From Acidobacteriota bacterium (GTDB taxonomy: Bacteria > Acidobacteriota > Terriglobia > Acidiferrales > UBA7541), in assembly GCA_003224085.1 (NCBI GenBank), contig QHYK01000049.1, positions 1 to 64,000 on the forward strand: a stretch of 64,000 nucleotides of DNA. Reading direction: 5' to 3'. This document shows, one piece after another, positions 33,813 to 43,252 of this stretch. Positions within the stretch are counted from its first letter, which is position 1, and each line of letters opens with the position of its first letter. The notes under the pieces were generated by a model. The model was given only the letters and a program-made list of their open reading frames with translations. It was not told the origin of the DNA and ran no database searches. Made by a program: the position numbers and the translations under genes.

Positions 33813-34582
33813 GGGGCTTCCTTGTCCGCCATGTCGCGGGAGCTTTCGTCGACTTCGCGCATGGCATCGAGCATCAAATCGGTTGCCGAGCGCAGCACCG
33901 TGCGCTGCGGCGAGGTGGTGCCGTAAACAAATTTGTAGACGCCTTTGTTTCCGTTGACGCAGTTCTTCAAAATAAAGATGACGGCTTCGTCGCCAAACAA
34001 AGTGCCGCATTCGGCATGCGAAATTTCTCCGCCTTCATAGAAGAGAACCGCATCGGTCTCTCCGGCGTTAATGTGCAAAGCTCCGGTCTGGTGCGCGTGT
34101 CCAAGCATCTGCATCACGCCGGTGAGATCGTGATGCGTCAAGTTGCCGCTCAAGCTGGTGTCGGCTTGAGCGAGCATTTGTGTTGGCTGGAAGCCTTCCA
34201 ATTTGCTGACGATGATTTGCTTCACGTGGGAGGCGATGACACCGGGCTGACGACTGCGGTCGATGTAATCGTCGCACCCGGCCTGGAATGCCTCCATCAA
34301 TGCGCGCTGGCTCCCGTCGCCAAGGGCTACGACGGGAAGATTGGAATTTTTAGCGTCGGCGCGGATGATGCGAGCGATTTCGAGCGCGCCCATCTCGCGC
34401 ATGTTTGTGGCGCAGAGAATTGCGCCCGGCGCGTCGTATTCAAGCGCTGTCAGCGCATAAGCCGCCTGCGTGCTGGTGGTGACCTCAAAACCTTCGCGCT
34501 TCAAGGCATCGCTGAGGCGCTTCGCAAAATAGACATTGCCGTCGATCAACAGGATTTTGATGGCGTGCGGAGCGGAAATCAT
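33809..34582 (-). CDS. Degenerate receiver fused to DUF4388/PATAN domain
   Basis: This is a 257-residue protein. Residues 8-125 have a receiver fold (KILLIDGNVYFAKRLSDALKREGFEV) in which the phospho-acceptor position is lost: ILCATNMREMG has Ala where Asp is expected, and only one of the two N-terminal acidic residues remains. Residues about 140-245 form a DUF4388/PATAN domain (LSGNLTHHDLTGVMQMLGHAHQTGALHI then LFYEGGEISHAECGTLFGDEAV). PATAN proteins are often tied to type IV pilus and gliding control. It overlaps the genes on both sides by four bases. Confidence 0.8.
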   Translation of the reverse strand: MISAPHAIKILLIDGNVYFAKRLSDALKREGFEVTTSTQAAYALTALEYDAPGAILCATNMREMGALEIARIIRADAKNSNLPVVALGDGSQRALMEAFQAGCDDYIDRSRQPGVIASHVKQIIVSKLEGFQPTQMLAQADTSLSGNLTHHDLTGVMQMLGHAHQTGALHINAGETDAVLFYEGGEISHAECGTLFGDEAVIFILKNCVNGNKGVYKFVYGTTSPQRTVLRSATDLMLDAMREVDESSRDMADKEAP

Positions 34583-35088
34583 GGTCTCGCCTCCGCTTGA
34601 TTTTCACGGCCAGCTTGGTCGTCGGGCCGGCTTGATGCAGCAGTTCCTAGAGGCCCATCCCGCAGACCCGGGGTCAGGGCATCCAGGTTCAGGACTTCAA
34701 TGACATCTCCGCCATGCGAAATCCATCCGGCGACGTGCGGCTCGTCCGACGCGCTCGCGGTGGTCAGCTCCGCGTTAATCAGTTCGCACTCTCCCGTGAC
34801 TGGGATGGCTATCCATTCCGTCCTTTGCCCATAACGGCGCAACGCGACAAGATAAAACCGCCGCGTTGTCAGAGGGGTTCCAATCAGTTGTTCAGCCACG
34901 TCGCAGACCGGAACAATCCTTCCCCGCCGCAAAATCACTCCCTCAATTTTCGGTGTCCTGTGTGGGAAGCGAAAAACACGGCTCGGCGCGACCAGTTCCG
35001 CTGTCTCATCGGCAGCAACCGCAAATCGCCGTTCGCCCAGCCGCAACAGGACGAAAGATTTCAGCTCGAGTTCAGTGGAGACAGTCAT
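34579..35088 (-). CDS. CheW-like coupling protein
   Basis: The 169-residue protein has a CheW fold: SFVLLRLGERRFAVAADETAELVAPSRVF, then IEGVILRRGRIVPVCDVAEQLIG and a final strand with VIEVLNLDALTPG. The typical NLRG is replaced by ILRRG. The last 30 residues are polar and disordered-looking. It is one of three CheW-like proteins in this operon, so several receptor-kinase couplings, or division of labour with the MCP, are likely. Confidence 0.78.
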   Translation of the reverse strand: MTVSTELELKSFVLLRLGERRFAVAADETAELVAPSRVFRFPHRTPKIEGVILRRGRIVPVCDVAEQLIGTPLTTRRFYLVALRRYGQRTEWIAIPVTGECELINAELTTASASDEPHVAGWISHGGDVIEVLNLDALTPGLRDGPLGTAASSRPDDQAGRENQAEARP

Positions 35089-35093
35089 TTCCG

Positions 35094-35648
35094 TCAGTTC
35101 AATTCCGTGCCTGGGTCCGTTTCTTGATCAGCTTCTGTGTCTGCCTCATCATTGGAAAGCTCGGGGGGAGGCAGCGCTGCGTCCAGCGTCATCAATTCAT
35201 CGTCGGAAAGGAAACCTTCGGGGCGCACCACGGGGACAACCGTTTGGTCCAGCGCCGTCAACCCTCGATACCATTGCCGCTCTTCGTGACAGAACGAAAG
35301 CGGCAAAGCCTGCAGCCGCGTCATAGCGGTCATTCTCTCGATGCTGTCGACTAGTAGTGCTGTCCGCGTGTTGCGCAGCACGAAAGCGAGAATTCCATCG
35401 GGCGCGGGAAGCCCAAAATGCGCGGCCCCGCTCACGATAAACAGCGTGTTTTGGCCGCGCCTCACAAATGCACGGACTTTGTCAATGCCCGCGGCGGCAA
35501 TTTTTGTTGCTCCGCCGGATAGGCTGTCCGCGCCGCGCACTTCCTGAACAGAGGAAGAAGACAGCCCAAAGAGCTGTTCGCCGATGCGAAAAAGAATAAT
35601 TTGCTCCGCGCGCAAAGTGCCGGGTTTCAGTGGTGGTGGCATGGGCAT
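35094..35648 (-). CDS. CheW-like protein, divergent
   Basis: The 184-residue product from ATG 35648 overlaps the cheB stop (TGATG). It shows CheW features: EQIILFRIGEQLFGLSSSSVQEVRG, then VRAFVRRGQNTLFIVSGAAHFGLP and ALLVDSIERMTAM. It lacks the NLRG turn and ends in an acidic tail (NDEADTEADQETD). It may couple a different receptor class or act as a regulatory CheW. A TTG ten codons earlier is possible but would overlap cheB further. Confidence 0.7.
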   Translation of the reverse strand: MPMPPPLKPGTLRAEQIILFRIGEQLFGLSSSSVQEVRGADSLSGGATKIAAAGIDKVRAFVRRGQNTLFIVSGAAHFGLPAPDGILAFVLRNTRTALLVDSIERMTAMTRLQALPLSFCHEERQWYRGLTALDQTVVPVVRPEGFLSDDELMTLDAALPPPELSNDEADTEADQETDPGTELN

Positions 35649-36775
35649 CAGCGAACTCCCGCGAGGGTCGGTTTGCAAAGCCCCACGACACGCTTTTCGA
35701 TGGCCTGATAAATATCGTCGATGCCGAGTACTTGATCCACGACGCCGGCCTTGATGATTTCCGCGGGCATGCCAAAAATGACGCAGGTCGCTTCGTCTTG
35801 CGCCAGAACCAAGCCGCCGGCGTTCTTTATCGCGCGTGCACCGCTGGTTCCGTCGTTGCCCATTCCCGTGAGCACCGCGGCGATGCTCAAGGGTCCCGCA
35901 TAAGTGGCGACTGATTCCATGGTGACGTCCATATTGGGCAGATAGCCGCTGATGCGGCCCGATGTGCCGTCAAGCTGGATTCTTCCCGTCGGCGTCACAC
36001 GAAGATGTTGTCCGCCCGGACAAATGTAGAGCGTGCCCGGTGCGAGAGATTCATTGGCCTCCGCTTCCTTCACGCGGATTTCTGTGAATTCGGCGAGTTG
36101 CGCGGCATATTGTGAGGTGAACGTCGCCGGCATGTGCTGTACCAAAATCACCGCAGCAGGGAAGTCGCGCGTGAGGCCTGGGGCGATGCGCATGACCGTT
36201 GCCGGTCCGCCGGTGGAAGCGACCAGAACGACAACCGGGAAACGCTGATCGCCGGCGCTGCCCGCCGCCGAGCGGGCGGCTGGCCTCGCGGCCGCGGCTG
36301 GTTTTGTGCCGCCACCTGCATTCTGAATCGAGGAGGCCAAACGTGTCGCGGTTCGAACCACCCGAACTTTGGCTGCCATGCGAACCTTGCGTAAAAGCTC
36401 TTCCTTTACGCTTTGCATGTCGAGGTCGATTCCGCTCGAAGGTTTGGCGACGAATTCAATGGCTCCAAGTTCGAGCGCGCGCAAGGTGCTGGCGGCGCCT
36501 TCTTTCGATTCGGAGCTGACAATGACGATGGGCTTCGGGTTCGTGGTCATGATCTCGGCGGTCGCTTGAAGTCCGTCGACATGCGGCATATTAATGTCCA
36601 TCGAAATAACGTCGGGCTTTAGCGATTCAGCCATCGAGACAGCTTCGCGGCCGTCCTTGGCGCTGCCGACCACCTGCATTTGCTCATCGCTGCCGTAGAT
36701 GTTCTCCAGCACCTTGCGCATGAAGGTGGAATCATCCACAACGAGCACGCGGATTTTCTTTGAAGGGATTGCCAT
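35648..36775 (-). CDS. cheB: Protein-glutamate methylesterase CheB
   Basis: The 375-residue enzyme has an N-terminal receiver with acceptor D60 (ISMDINMPHVDG), an Ala/Arg-rich linker near 155-175, and the methylesterase domain with the triad S187 (ASTGGP), H214 (VQHMP) and D308 (TGMGNDGTSG). It demethylates or deamidates receptor glutamates in response to phosphorylation by CheA. It lies five bases after the hybrid cheA, in the same operon as cheR. Confidence 0.93.
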   Translation of the reverse strand: MAIPSKKIRVLVVDDSTFMRKVLENIYGSDEQMQVVGSAKDGREAVSMAESLKPDVISMDINMPHVDGLQATAEIMTTNPKPIVIVSSESKEGAASTLRALELGAIEFVAKPSSGIDLDMQSVKEELLRKVRMAAKVRVVRTATRLASSIQNAGGGTKPAAAARPAARSAAGSAGDQRFPVVVLVASTGGPATVMRIAPGLTRDFPAAVILVQHMPATFTSQYAAQLAEFTEIRVKEAEANESLAPGTLYICPGGQHLRVTPTGRIQLDGTSGRISGYLPNMDVTMESVATYAGPLSIAAVLTGMGNDGTSGARAIKNAGGLVLAQDEATCVIFGMPAEIIKAGVVDQVLGIDDIYQAIEKRVVGLCKPTLAGVR

Positions 36776-36779
36776 CTTC

Positions 36780-39764
36780 TTACGCCACAGGCGCGGCCGG
36801 GCGTGGCGCCTCCGTTCCGATGAGTTGTTCGAGGGCCGCGATCAACTGATCTTCCTGGACCGGCTTGGTGAGAAAAGCGGAAGCGCCTTCCTTCATTGCG
36901 CGGTCGCGATGCTTGGCCCCGGCGCGCGAAGTCACCACCATCACCGGAATGCGGCGCGTGGACGGGCTCTGGCGCAACTGCACCATCAGTTCGTAGCCGG
37001 TCATGCGCGGCATCTCGAGGTCCGTAATGACCAGGTGACAGCCGTGCTGCGAAATGAGTTCCGCGGCTTCGAGGCCGTCGGCGGCGAGCTTTACGCGGTA
37101 GCCATTCTTTTCCAGCATGCGTCCGACGAATTTGCGCACGCTGATGGAGTCGTCGGCCACCACGATAACGCGCTCCTGCTCGACGCGGTCGATGGCTTCA
37201 GAGGGAATGGTGCCGCGCGCCACGGCCGCAGAGCCCGGCGCAAAAATACGCGCGGCGCTGGCGGTGGCCTGGAGCGGCCGGAATTCGGTTGGTTCCGCCG
37301 CCACCATGCGGTTCAAGTCGATCAGCAGAATCAGGCTGCCGTCTGGCGCAATCGTCGTGCCCGGGAACAGTTTCACGCGGCGGAGATATTCGCCGAGATT
37401 CTTGATCACAATTTCGTCTTTACCGAGAACTTCCTCGACCACCAGGCCGACCTGATGATTTCCGGCGTTAGCCACGACCATGTGGAAGAATCCGTTGACC
37501 GGCTCGAGCGGCGGCAAGCCCAGATAGGTGTCTAGGCGGATGACTTCGGTGACGACGTCGCGGACTTTGGTCAGCAATTTGCCGCCAACGTCCTCAATTT
37601 CGTCCGCGCGCAGGCGGCGGATTTCCTCGACGACGGCGAGAGGCACCGCGAAATTTGTAGACCCGCAGCGCACAAACAGCGCCGGCGAAATAATAAGAGT
37701 CAGGGGAACTTTGAGCGTGAATTTTGTGCCCTGGCCGGAGACGCTGTGGATCTCGATTTCTCCGTTCAGGGCATTCAGGTTGGCCCGCACGACGTCAAGA
37801 CCTACGCCGCGGCCCGCGAGCTCCGTTTTGACCGGAGCAGTGGAGAATCCGGGATGGAAGAGCATTTCGCGCAGGTCGCGTTCGGTGAGCCGGTCAGCGG
37901 TTTCCACCGAAACGAGGCCGCGCTCAATGGCGCTTTGCGTGACGCGGTGGTATTCGATGCCCCGGCCATCATCTTCGACTTCGATGTAGATGTGATTGCC
38001 GCGGTGATACGCGCGCAGCATGATTTTCCCGGATTGCGGTTTGTTGGCAACAACGCGATCGCCGCTCGGCTCTATGCCGTGCGCCACGGCGTTACGCACG
38101 AGGTGGACGAGCGGATCAGAAATTTGCTGAATAATGTTGTTGTCGAGTTCAGTTTCACTTCCGGTCAGTTCGAGTTCCACCTCTTTGTTGGTGGATTTTG
38201 CGGCGTCCCGCACCGCGCGGGACAGCCGGGAGTACAGTGTCCCGATGGGCACCATGCGCGCGGCGGTAATCTCATCCTGGAGGTGATGCGCGAGTTTGGT
38301 GAACTCGTCGATGTCGCCTTCGACTCGCCCAATGAATGCTTCGAGCTGCGAAAGCACTTCATTTACGTCGGCCGAGATTTCCGCCATGGAACGCGACAAA
38401 ATGTTGACGTCGTCGTAGCGGTCCATTTCCAGTTCGCTGAACTCGGACCAGAAGGAGTTCTCACCACTTGCGGCGCTCGAAAGGAGTTTGGGTGCCGGTG
38501 CGGAATTCCAGGGCACCGGATTCCGGCTAGTGCTGATGCGATTGAACTCGTACTTTTCCTGAAACTCGGCGACTTTGCCTTGCAGGCGTTCTTTCGAAAA
38601 GCTCAGTGTGTCAACGAGCTTTTCCAGTTCGCCGACGCGGCCTACCATGCGCGTGCGGTTGATGACCAATTCGCCCACGGTGTTCATCATGCGGTCGAGG
38701 CGCGAGAGCGCGATGCGCACTGATTTTGCTGCGGACGCGGCGGCAATCTGCTTCACTAGCTTTTTGGCCGTGATCTGCGAAGCGGCAGCCTTTTCGGCAG
38801 GTTTGGCATGCTGCGCCGCCAGTTCCGCGGCAGCTGGTAGTGTTTCGCCCTCTTCGGGTTCAAGTGGTGCAAACTCCGCTACGCGGCCGAGCAGGGAATC
38901 GACGCCCGTGCGCATTTCCGCTTCATCGGCCCACTGGCGGTGAAGCGTCTTCTTCAAGACGTCAACGGACTCAAGGCATAGGTCCACAACCGCGGGCGAA
39001 GGCTCGATTTCGCCATCCCGCAGCCGGCCAAGCAGATCTTCGACGCGATGCGCAATGGCGCCCAGCCGCTTCAGCCCGACTTGCGCGGCGGAACCTTTGA
39101 TCGTGTGAATGGCGCGGAAGAGCTTGTTGATTTCCTCCGGATTGTTGTTGGCCTCGAGCGAAATCAGGCAGTCGCTTACGACTTGCAGATGCTCTTCGGC
39201 TTCCGGCTGGAAAAACTCCAGAATCTCGTCTGGCACTTCATCATCAGACGGAAGCGCGTCGAAGTAGGACCCGGTTGGAGCGGCGGGCGTGGATTCTTCA
39301 GGCTCCTCGGATTCGATATGCGATGGAGCCTCGGTTTGCGCAAGGTTGAGCGGTGGTGGCTCGATCGGGAACGCAAAGCGATAGCGCTCCTTGAACGCGG
39401 CGATGTCTTCGAGATTTTCCTGACCCGTGTCGCTGATTTCCAGAAGATCGGTTTCGAGCAGCGAGATGCCGTCAGAAAGAAATTCCGTCAGCGGCCCATG
39501 GAGGTCTTCACCAAGAGGCGCATTGAGCGCGTACTGAAACACGTGCGCAAGTTTACCGGCGATTTCGGAGAATCTTGGAAAGCCGTAGCTGGCGGAAGTT
39601 CCGCCAAGCGTGTGCGCGGCAATGTAAAGCCGCTCAAGATCTTCGTGCTTAGGCGCAACGTCCTGCAACACACTCACGTATTCTCGCAAGTATTGCAGGT
39701 GCTCGGCGGCTTCCTGGAGGAAGACTTCGACGGCTTCGCGGTCCGGAGTGTTCGGCGTGTTCAC
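36780..39764 (-). CDS. cheA: Hybrid CheA histidine kinase (2 Hpt, kinase, CheW, receiver)
   Basis: This is a 994-residue protein whose GTG start at 39764 overlaps the cheR stop (GTGA). Domains in order: Hpt1 with H51 (AAHTLGGTSASYGF), Hpt2 with H220 (AIHTIKGSAAQVG), a dimerisation helix region with VGELVINRTRM, an HATPase with LVHLVRNAVAHGIE and DVVRANLNALNG, a CheW-like domain, and a C-terminal receiver (VIVVADDSISVRKF then VITDLEMPRMTGYE). The layout resembles FrzE and ChpA/PilL kinases of surface-motility systems rather than flagellar CheA. The built-in receiver may serve as phosphate sink or output. Confidence 0.93.
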   Translation of the reverse strand: MNTPNTPDREAVEVFLQEAAEHLQYLREYVSVLQDVAPKHEDLERLYIAAHTLGGTSASYGFPRFSEIAGKLAHVFQYALNAPLGEDLHGPLTEFLSDGISLLETDLLEISDTGQENLEDIAAFKERYRFAFPIEPPPLNLAQTEAPSHIESEEPEESTPAAPTGSYFDALPSDDEVPDEILEFFQPEAEEHLQVVSDCLISLEANNNPEEINKLFRAIHTIKGSAAQVGLKRLGAIAHRVEDLLGRLRDGEIEPSPAVVDLCLESVDVLKKTLHRQWADEAEMRTGVDSLLGRVAEFAPLEPEEGETLPAAAELAAQHAKPAEKAAASQITAKKLVKQIAAASAAKSVRIALSRLDRMMNTVGELVINRTRMVGRVGELEKLVDTLSFSKERLQGKVAEFQEKYEFNRISTSRNPVPWNSAPAPKLLSSAASGENSFWSEFSELEMDRYDDVNILSRSMAEISADVNEVLSQLEAFIGRVEGDIDEFTKLAHHLQDEITAARMVPIGTLYSRLSRAVRDAAKSTNKEVELELTGSETELDNNIIQQISDPLVHLVRNAVAHGIEPSGDRVVANKPQSGKIMLRAYHRGNHIYIEVEDDGRGIEYHRVTQSAIERGLVSVETADRLTERDLREMLFHPGFSTAPVKTELAGRGVGLDVVRANLNALNGEIEIHSVSGQGTKFTLKVPLTLIISPALFVRCGSTNFAVPLAVVEEIRRLRADEIEDVGGKLLTKVRDVVTEVIRLDTYLGLPPLEPVNGFFHMVVANAGNHQVGLVVEEVLGKDEIVIKNLGEYLRRVKLFPGTTIAPDGSLILLIDLNRMVAAEPTEFRPLQATASAARIFAPGSAAVARGTIPSEAIDRVEQERVIVVADDSISVRKFVGRMLEKNGYRVKLAADGLEAAELISQHGCHLVITDLEMPRMTGYELMVQLRQSPSTRRIPVMVVTSRAGAKHRDRAMKEGASAFLTKPVQEDQLIAALEQLIGTEAPRPAAPVA

Positions 39765-40645
39765 ACCCGTCCCTCGGTTACCAGTTCCGGTTTGAGCAAC
39801 TCGTCCGCGGTCGGCTTCCGGTACAAAATGCAATCGTTCAGCACAATCGCCTGGAACTTCACGGGCATTTTTGAAATCGATTCCGAATGCCCGAGAAAGA
39901 GATATCCGCCCGGTTCGAGCGTTTCGTAGAAGCGCTGCACGAGCGTGCGGCGGCGTTCTTCAGAAAAGTAGATCAGCACATTCATGCAGAAAATCGCGTC
40001 CATGCGCCCCATGTAGACGGGAGAGGCGAGGTTCATCTGCGCAAGGGAAACCATGTTCCGCAGTCTGGGCTTGACCTGCTGTCCGCCATCGACGGCCGAA
40101 AAATGGTTGGCGAGATGCTTTTCCGTAACGCTGGCGATGCTGCGGCCGGAGTAGATTCCGCGCTCGGCGTGTTTCAACGCTTGCCGGCCGACGTCGGTTG
40201 CGAGAATTTCCACGTTCCATGCATCCGCAAAGGATAGCGAATCCAAGATCGTGATGGCGATGGAGTACGGTTCCTCCCCGGTCGAGCAGCCCGCGCTCCA
40301 GATGCGCAGCGTGCGCGGATTGTTCCAGAATTTCTTTGTGTGCAACTCCGGCAGAACGCGCTTTTCGAAGGCTTCATATACTCCGGGATAACGGAAGAAA
40401 CTGGTTTCCTGTGTCAGCAAACGTTCGAGAAGCGCTTCATACTCCACGTTGGATTTGCGCATGTTTCGGAGCAAATCCGTACCGCGGGAGAATCCCTTGG
40501 CGCGCAAATGCTCGCGCACACGAGTGGAGAAGAACCGCTCCCGCGATTCATCGAAGCAAATGCCCGTCCGTTCTTCGATTAGCATGCGGATCTCGCTCAA
40601 TTCGTGTTCGCTCAGCCCGTGGGCTGGTCCCTGGCGCTCGCTCAT
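39761..40645 (-). CDS. cheR: Chemotaxis methyltransferase CheR
   Basis: The 294-residue enzyme has the N-terminal helical domain and the SAM-binding region IWSAGCSTGEEPYSIAI, then EILATDVGRQALKHAERGIY and the FCMNVLIYF segment, and ends near the GYLFLGHSES motif. It methylates receptor glutamates and opposes CheB. It overlaps cheA by four bases and lies 68 bases after the MCP gene. No TPR extension is present. Confidence 0.93.
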   Translation of the reverse strand: MSERQGPAHGLSEHELSEIRMLIEERTGICFDESRERFFSTRVREHLRAKGFSRGTDLLRNMRKSNVEYEALLERLLTQETSFFRYPGVYEAFEKRVLPELHTKKFWNNPRTLRIWSAGCSTGEEPYSIAITILDSLSFADAWNVEILATDVGRQALKHAERGIYSGRSIASVTEKHLANHFSAVDGGQQVKPRLRNMVSLAQMNLASPVYMGRMDAIFCMNVLIYFSEERRRTLVQRFYETLEPGGYLFLGHSESISKMPVKFQAIVLNDCILYRKPTADELLKPELVTEGRV

Positions 40646-40713
40646 CGTTCTCCCGTTTTCCTTTGGGCTACGCCCTTACTTGCTTCACAAAAAGCCGGCA
40701 AGAGAGTAGACGA

Positions 40714-42144
40714 CTAACGAACTCCCGCAGGGATGGGCCGATCCGGTTCTGCCGGAGCCGTCGGCGCGGTGCCCTTGGCCGCACGGAACTGCGCCAGAGC
40801 TTCGTTCAACTGGTCTGACAATTTGACAAGCTGGCTTACCGTGGTCACCGTTCCTCGTGTTCCCTGCGAAGTCTGCCGCGTGATGTTGGATATGATCTGC
40901 ATCGCGTGCGCCACGCCTTCCGTGCCGCGCACCTGCTGTTTGGAGGCCAGCGAAATTTCTTGAACCAGTTCTGCCGACTGGCGAACGACGTTCGAAATGG
41001 CGTCCAGCGCGCGTCCGGCCTGATCCGCCAACGATGCACCGCCTTCCACTTCCTTGGTGCCTTCTTCCATCACCACCACGGCCTCGTTCGTTTCGGCCTG
41101 AATTGCCTTGATGAGGGCGGCGATGTCTTTCGTCGCACTGCGGCTGTGCTCTGCCAACTTGCGGACTTCGTCAGCAACGACCGCGAATCCGCGGCCGGCG
41201 TCGCCCGCGCGCGCGGCTTCGATGGCCGCGTTCAAAGCGAGCAAGTTGGTTTGTTCCGTGATGTCGTTAATCACGTTGATGATTTCCGAAATTTCCAGCG
41301 AGCGGTCACCGAGAGATTTGATTTTCTTCGCCGTGGCTTGAACCGAGGCGCGAATGCGCTGCATGCCTTCCAGCGTGTCGCGCACGGCGCGGTTGCCCTG
41401 TTCTGCGGCGTCGAGCGCGCGGCGCGCTGCTTCGGCGCTGGCCTCCGCGTTGTTGGACACCTGCTTCATCGAAACCGTCAGCTCTTCCACGGCGCTCGAG
41501 GTGTTGGTGATTTCCTGGTCCTGCTGAGTCGCGCCGGCTTGCATTTCGTCGGCGGCGACAAGAATGTTGTTCGAGCAAGAGGTAACTTCCATGGCCGCTT
41601 TTCGCACGCGCTCGAGAACTTTGGTGAAATTATCGAGCATGTAGTTGATGGAGTCCGTGACGTTGCCCAGGGCGTCGTTGGTGACTTTGCCGCGCAGCGT
41701 CAAATCGCCACGCGCGACCTGATTGATGACCGTCAGCAGGTCGGTGATGTTCTTTTGCAGCGAGTCCGTAGCGTCCTGATTGCTCGTGGCCTTGGAGACT
41801 TTGGCCACCGCGCGATTCAGGTTGTCCGCGATGTAGCCCAATTCGTTGGTGGCATCGACCTCCGCCCGCGCGCGAGGATCGCCTGCGGCCAGCCGCTCCG
41901 AGAACTCCGTCAGGGCCTGCACCGGCTTCAGCACCGCTCCCCAGCGCCACGCGAGGATCACCGAAGTGCCGAACGCCAGCACCAGGGCGACGATGACGCT
42001 ACCTCCGGCGGGCGACGCAAAGTCGAAGATGGAGGCCTCGCCGGCCTTTTTGCCCGCTCCGAACGCCAGGAATAGAACGGCTAGAAACACCAGGCCGTTC
42101 AGCAGGACCAGCGTCCAGACTGTCGAACTCAGTCGCGATTTCAT
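40714..42144 (-). CDS. Methyl-accepting chemotaxis protein lacking a sensor domain
   Basis: The 476-residue receptor begins at ATG 42144 behind GGAGGGTGG. Two transmembrane helices (about 8-29 and 46-66) are separated by only about 16 residues, so no periplasmic ligand domain exists. A HAMP domain follows ([29 protein letters not shown]), then the signalling region with the hairpin tip [38 protein letters not shown]. It probably senses membrane state or a partner protein, like FrzCD-type or PilJ-type relatives. No C-terminal CheR-tethering pentapeptide is seen. Confidence 0.9.
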   Translation of the reverse strand: MKSRLSSTVWTLVLLNGLVFLAVLFLAFGAGKKAGEASIFDFASPAGGSVIVALVLAFGTSVILAWRWGAVLKPVQALTEFSERLAAGDPRARAEVDATNELGYIADNLNRAVAKVSKATSNQDATDSLQKNITDLLTVINQVARGDLTLRGKVTNDALGNVTDSINYMLDNFTKVLERVRKAAMEVTSCSNNILVAADEMQAGATQQDQEITNTSSAVEELTVSMKQVSNNAEASAEAARRALDAAEQGNRAVRDTLEGMQRIRASVQATAKKIKSLGDRSLEISEIINVINDITEQTNLLALNAAIEAARAGDAGRGFAVVADEVRKLAEHSRSATKDIAALIKAIQAETNEAVVVMEEGTKEVEGGASLADQAGRALDAISNVVRQSAELVQEISLASKQQVRGTEGVAHAMQIISNITRQTSQGTRGTVTTVSQLVKLSDQLNEALAQFRAAKGTAPTAPAEPDRPIPAGVR

Positions 42145-42205
42145 GCCACCCTCCAAATCCTTTCAGCGGAGTGCGCGCCCTCTGCGGCGCGGTCTCCTCA
42201 TCGGT

Positions 42206-42751
42206 TCAAATACTGGGCCCAGGAAATACCTCAAGCAGCCGGCGCAGGTCGATCACCAGAGCAAGCCGGTCATCGTGCCGTAGCATTCCGATGCAATGCG
42301 GCACGTTTTCGGGCGCCTGCTCGAGAAAATCTTCGTTTTTCACGGAGTACGTTCCAATCACTTCGTCCGCTGCGATTCCGATGCGCACATCCTCGTGATG
42401 GCTCTCACTCCGCAAAGAAGCGACGACCACGTGGCGGGGAAGCAGTCCCGGCCGGCGTCCTTCGGTAATGGCAATGTCAATCAGCGGCACGATGACACCG
42501 CGCAAATTGAAAATCCCCAGCAGATACGCCGGGCTCAGCGGCAGCTTGGTCACCAGCGGCCAGTCCAGCACTTCTTCCACATCGAGCACGGGCAAGCAGA
42601 AGCGCTCGCGCCCGCTCCGGAATACGCAAAACTGCGATTCCGGCGCCCGGTCCTCGATCGGCCCCCGCGCTTCCAGCAGTTCACCGGTGTCGGCGTCTGC
42701 TGGAAGAGGCTCGAGATGGAAATCGTCACTCACCGTCTGTTCCGTCTCCAA
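42206..42751 (-). CDS. cheW: CheW coupling protein
   Basis: The 181-residue protein has the classical CheW core: FCVFRSGRERFCLPVLDVEEVLDW, LLGIFNLRGVIVPLIDIA with the NLRG turn, VVVASLRSE, IGIAADEVIGTY and a final VIDLRRLLEVF. An acidic 35-residue extension precedes it. The best start in frame is TTG 42751, six bases after the receiver gene stop, although GGAG lies inside it. As the most canonical of the three CheW proteins here, it likely links the MCP to the hybrid CheA. Confidence 0.87.
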   Translation of the reverse strand: METEQTVSDDFHLEPLPADADTGELLEARGPIEDRAPESQFCVFRSGRERFCLPVLDVEEVLDWPLVTKLPLSPAYLLGIFNLRGVIVPLIDIAITEGRRPGLLPRHVVVASLRSESHHEDVRIGIAADEVIGTYSVKNEDFLEQAPENVPHCIGMLRHDDRLALVIDLRRLLEVFPGPSI

Positions 42752-42757
42752 GATCGC

Positions 42758-43120
42758 TTATGCAAACCGCCGAACGGCGCGAAGCAATTCATCGCGCGTG
42801 AACGGCTTGGTCACGTACCCGTCGGCGCCCTGCTGCTCGCCCCAGAACTTGTCGCTGAGAGAAGACTTGGAAGTCACCATAATCACCGGGATGGAATTGA
42901 ACTCCGAGTTGCATTTCAGATCCCGGCAAACCTGGTATCCATTGCGGTCCGGCATCACAATGTCCAGCAGGATTACGCTGGGGCGCTCGACCGTAATGGC
43001 TTCCTCCACTCGCGTGGGGTCGTTTAGTCCCACCGGCCAATAACCTTCCTTCTCCAAAAGGCTCTGCATCAGCTTGATTTCGGCCGGTGAGTCGTCAACG
43101 ATTAGGACCTTTTTTTGCAC
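42758..43120 (-). CDS. CheY-like single-domain response regulator
   Basis: This is a 120-residue receiver starting at GTG 43120, with GGGGAG about ten bases upstream; a GTG at 43162 would add 14 residues. It has D9/D10 (IVDDS), acceptor D53 (ILLDIVMPDRNGYQV), T/S in MVTSKSS, and a lysine in YVTKPFTRDELL. It resembles PilG/PilH-type and FrzZ-type regulators that take phosphate from a hybrid CheA. It has no output domain. Confidence 0.88.
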   Translation of the reverse strand: MQKKVLIVDDSPAEIKLMQSLLEKEGYWPVGLNDPTRVEEAITVERPSVILLDIVMPDRNGYQVCRDLKCNSEFNSIPVIMVTSKSSLSDKFWGEQQGADGYVTKPFTRDELLRAVRRFA

Positions 43121-43252
43121 AGCCGTAGTCTCCCCATACTTCTCCACAGCCAGGAGGTGCACGTCAGCGGCCAGCCTAGGAGTTCCCTGTGGGGTTGTGT
43201 CGTGCGATGCTAAGTCTTTGTTTTTGAAGGGGTTCTGGAGGTGACGAGGCAG

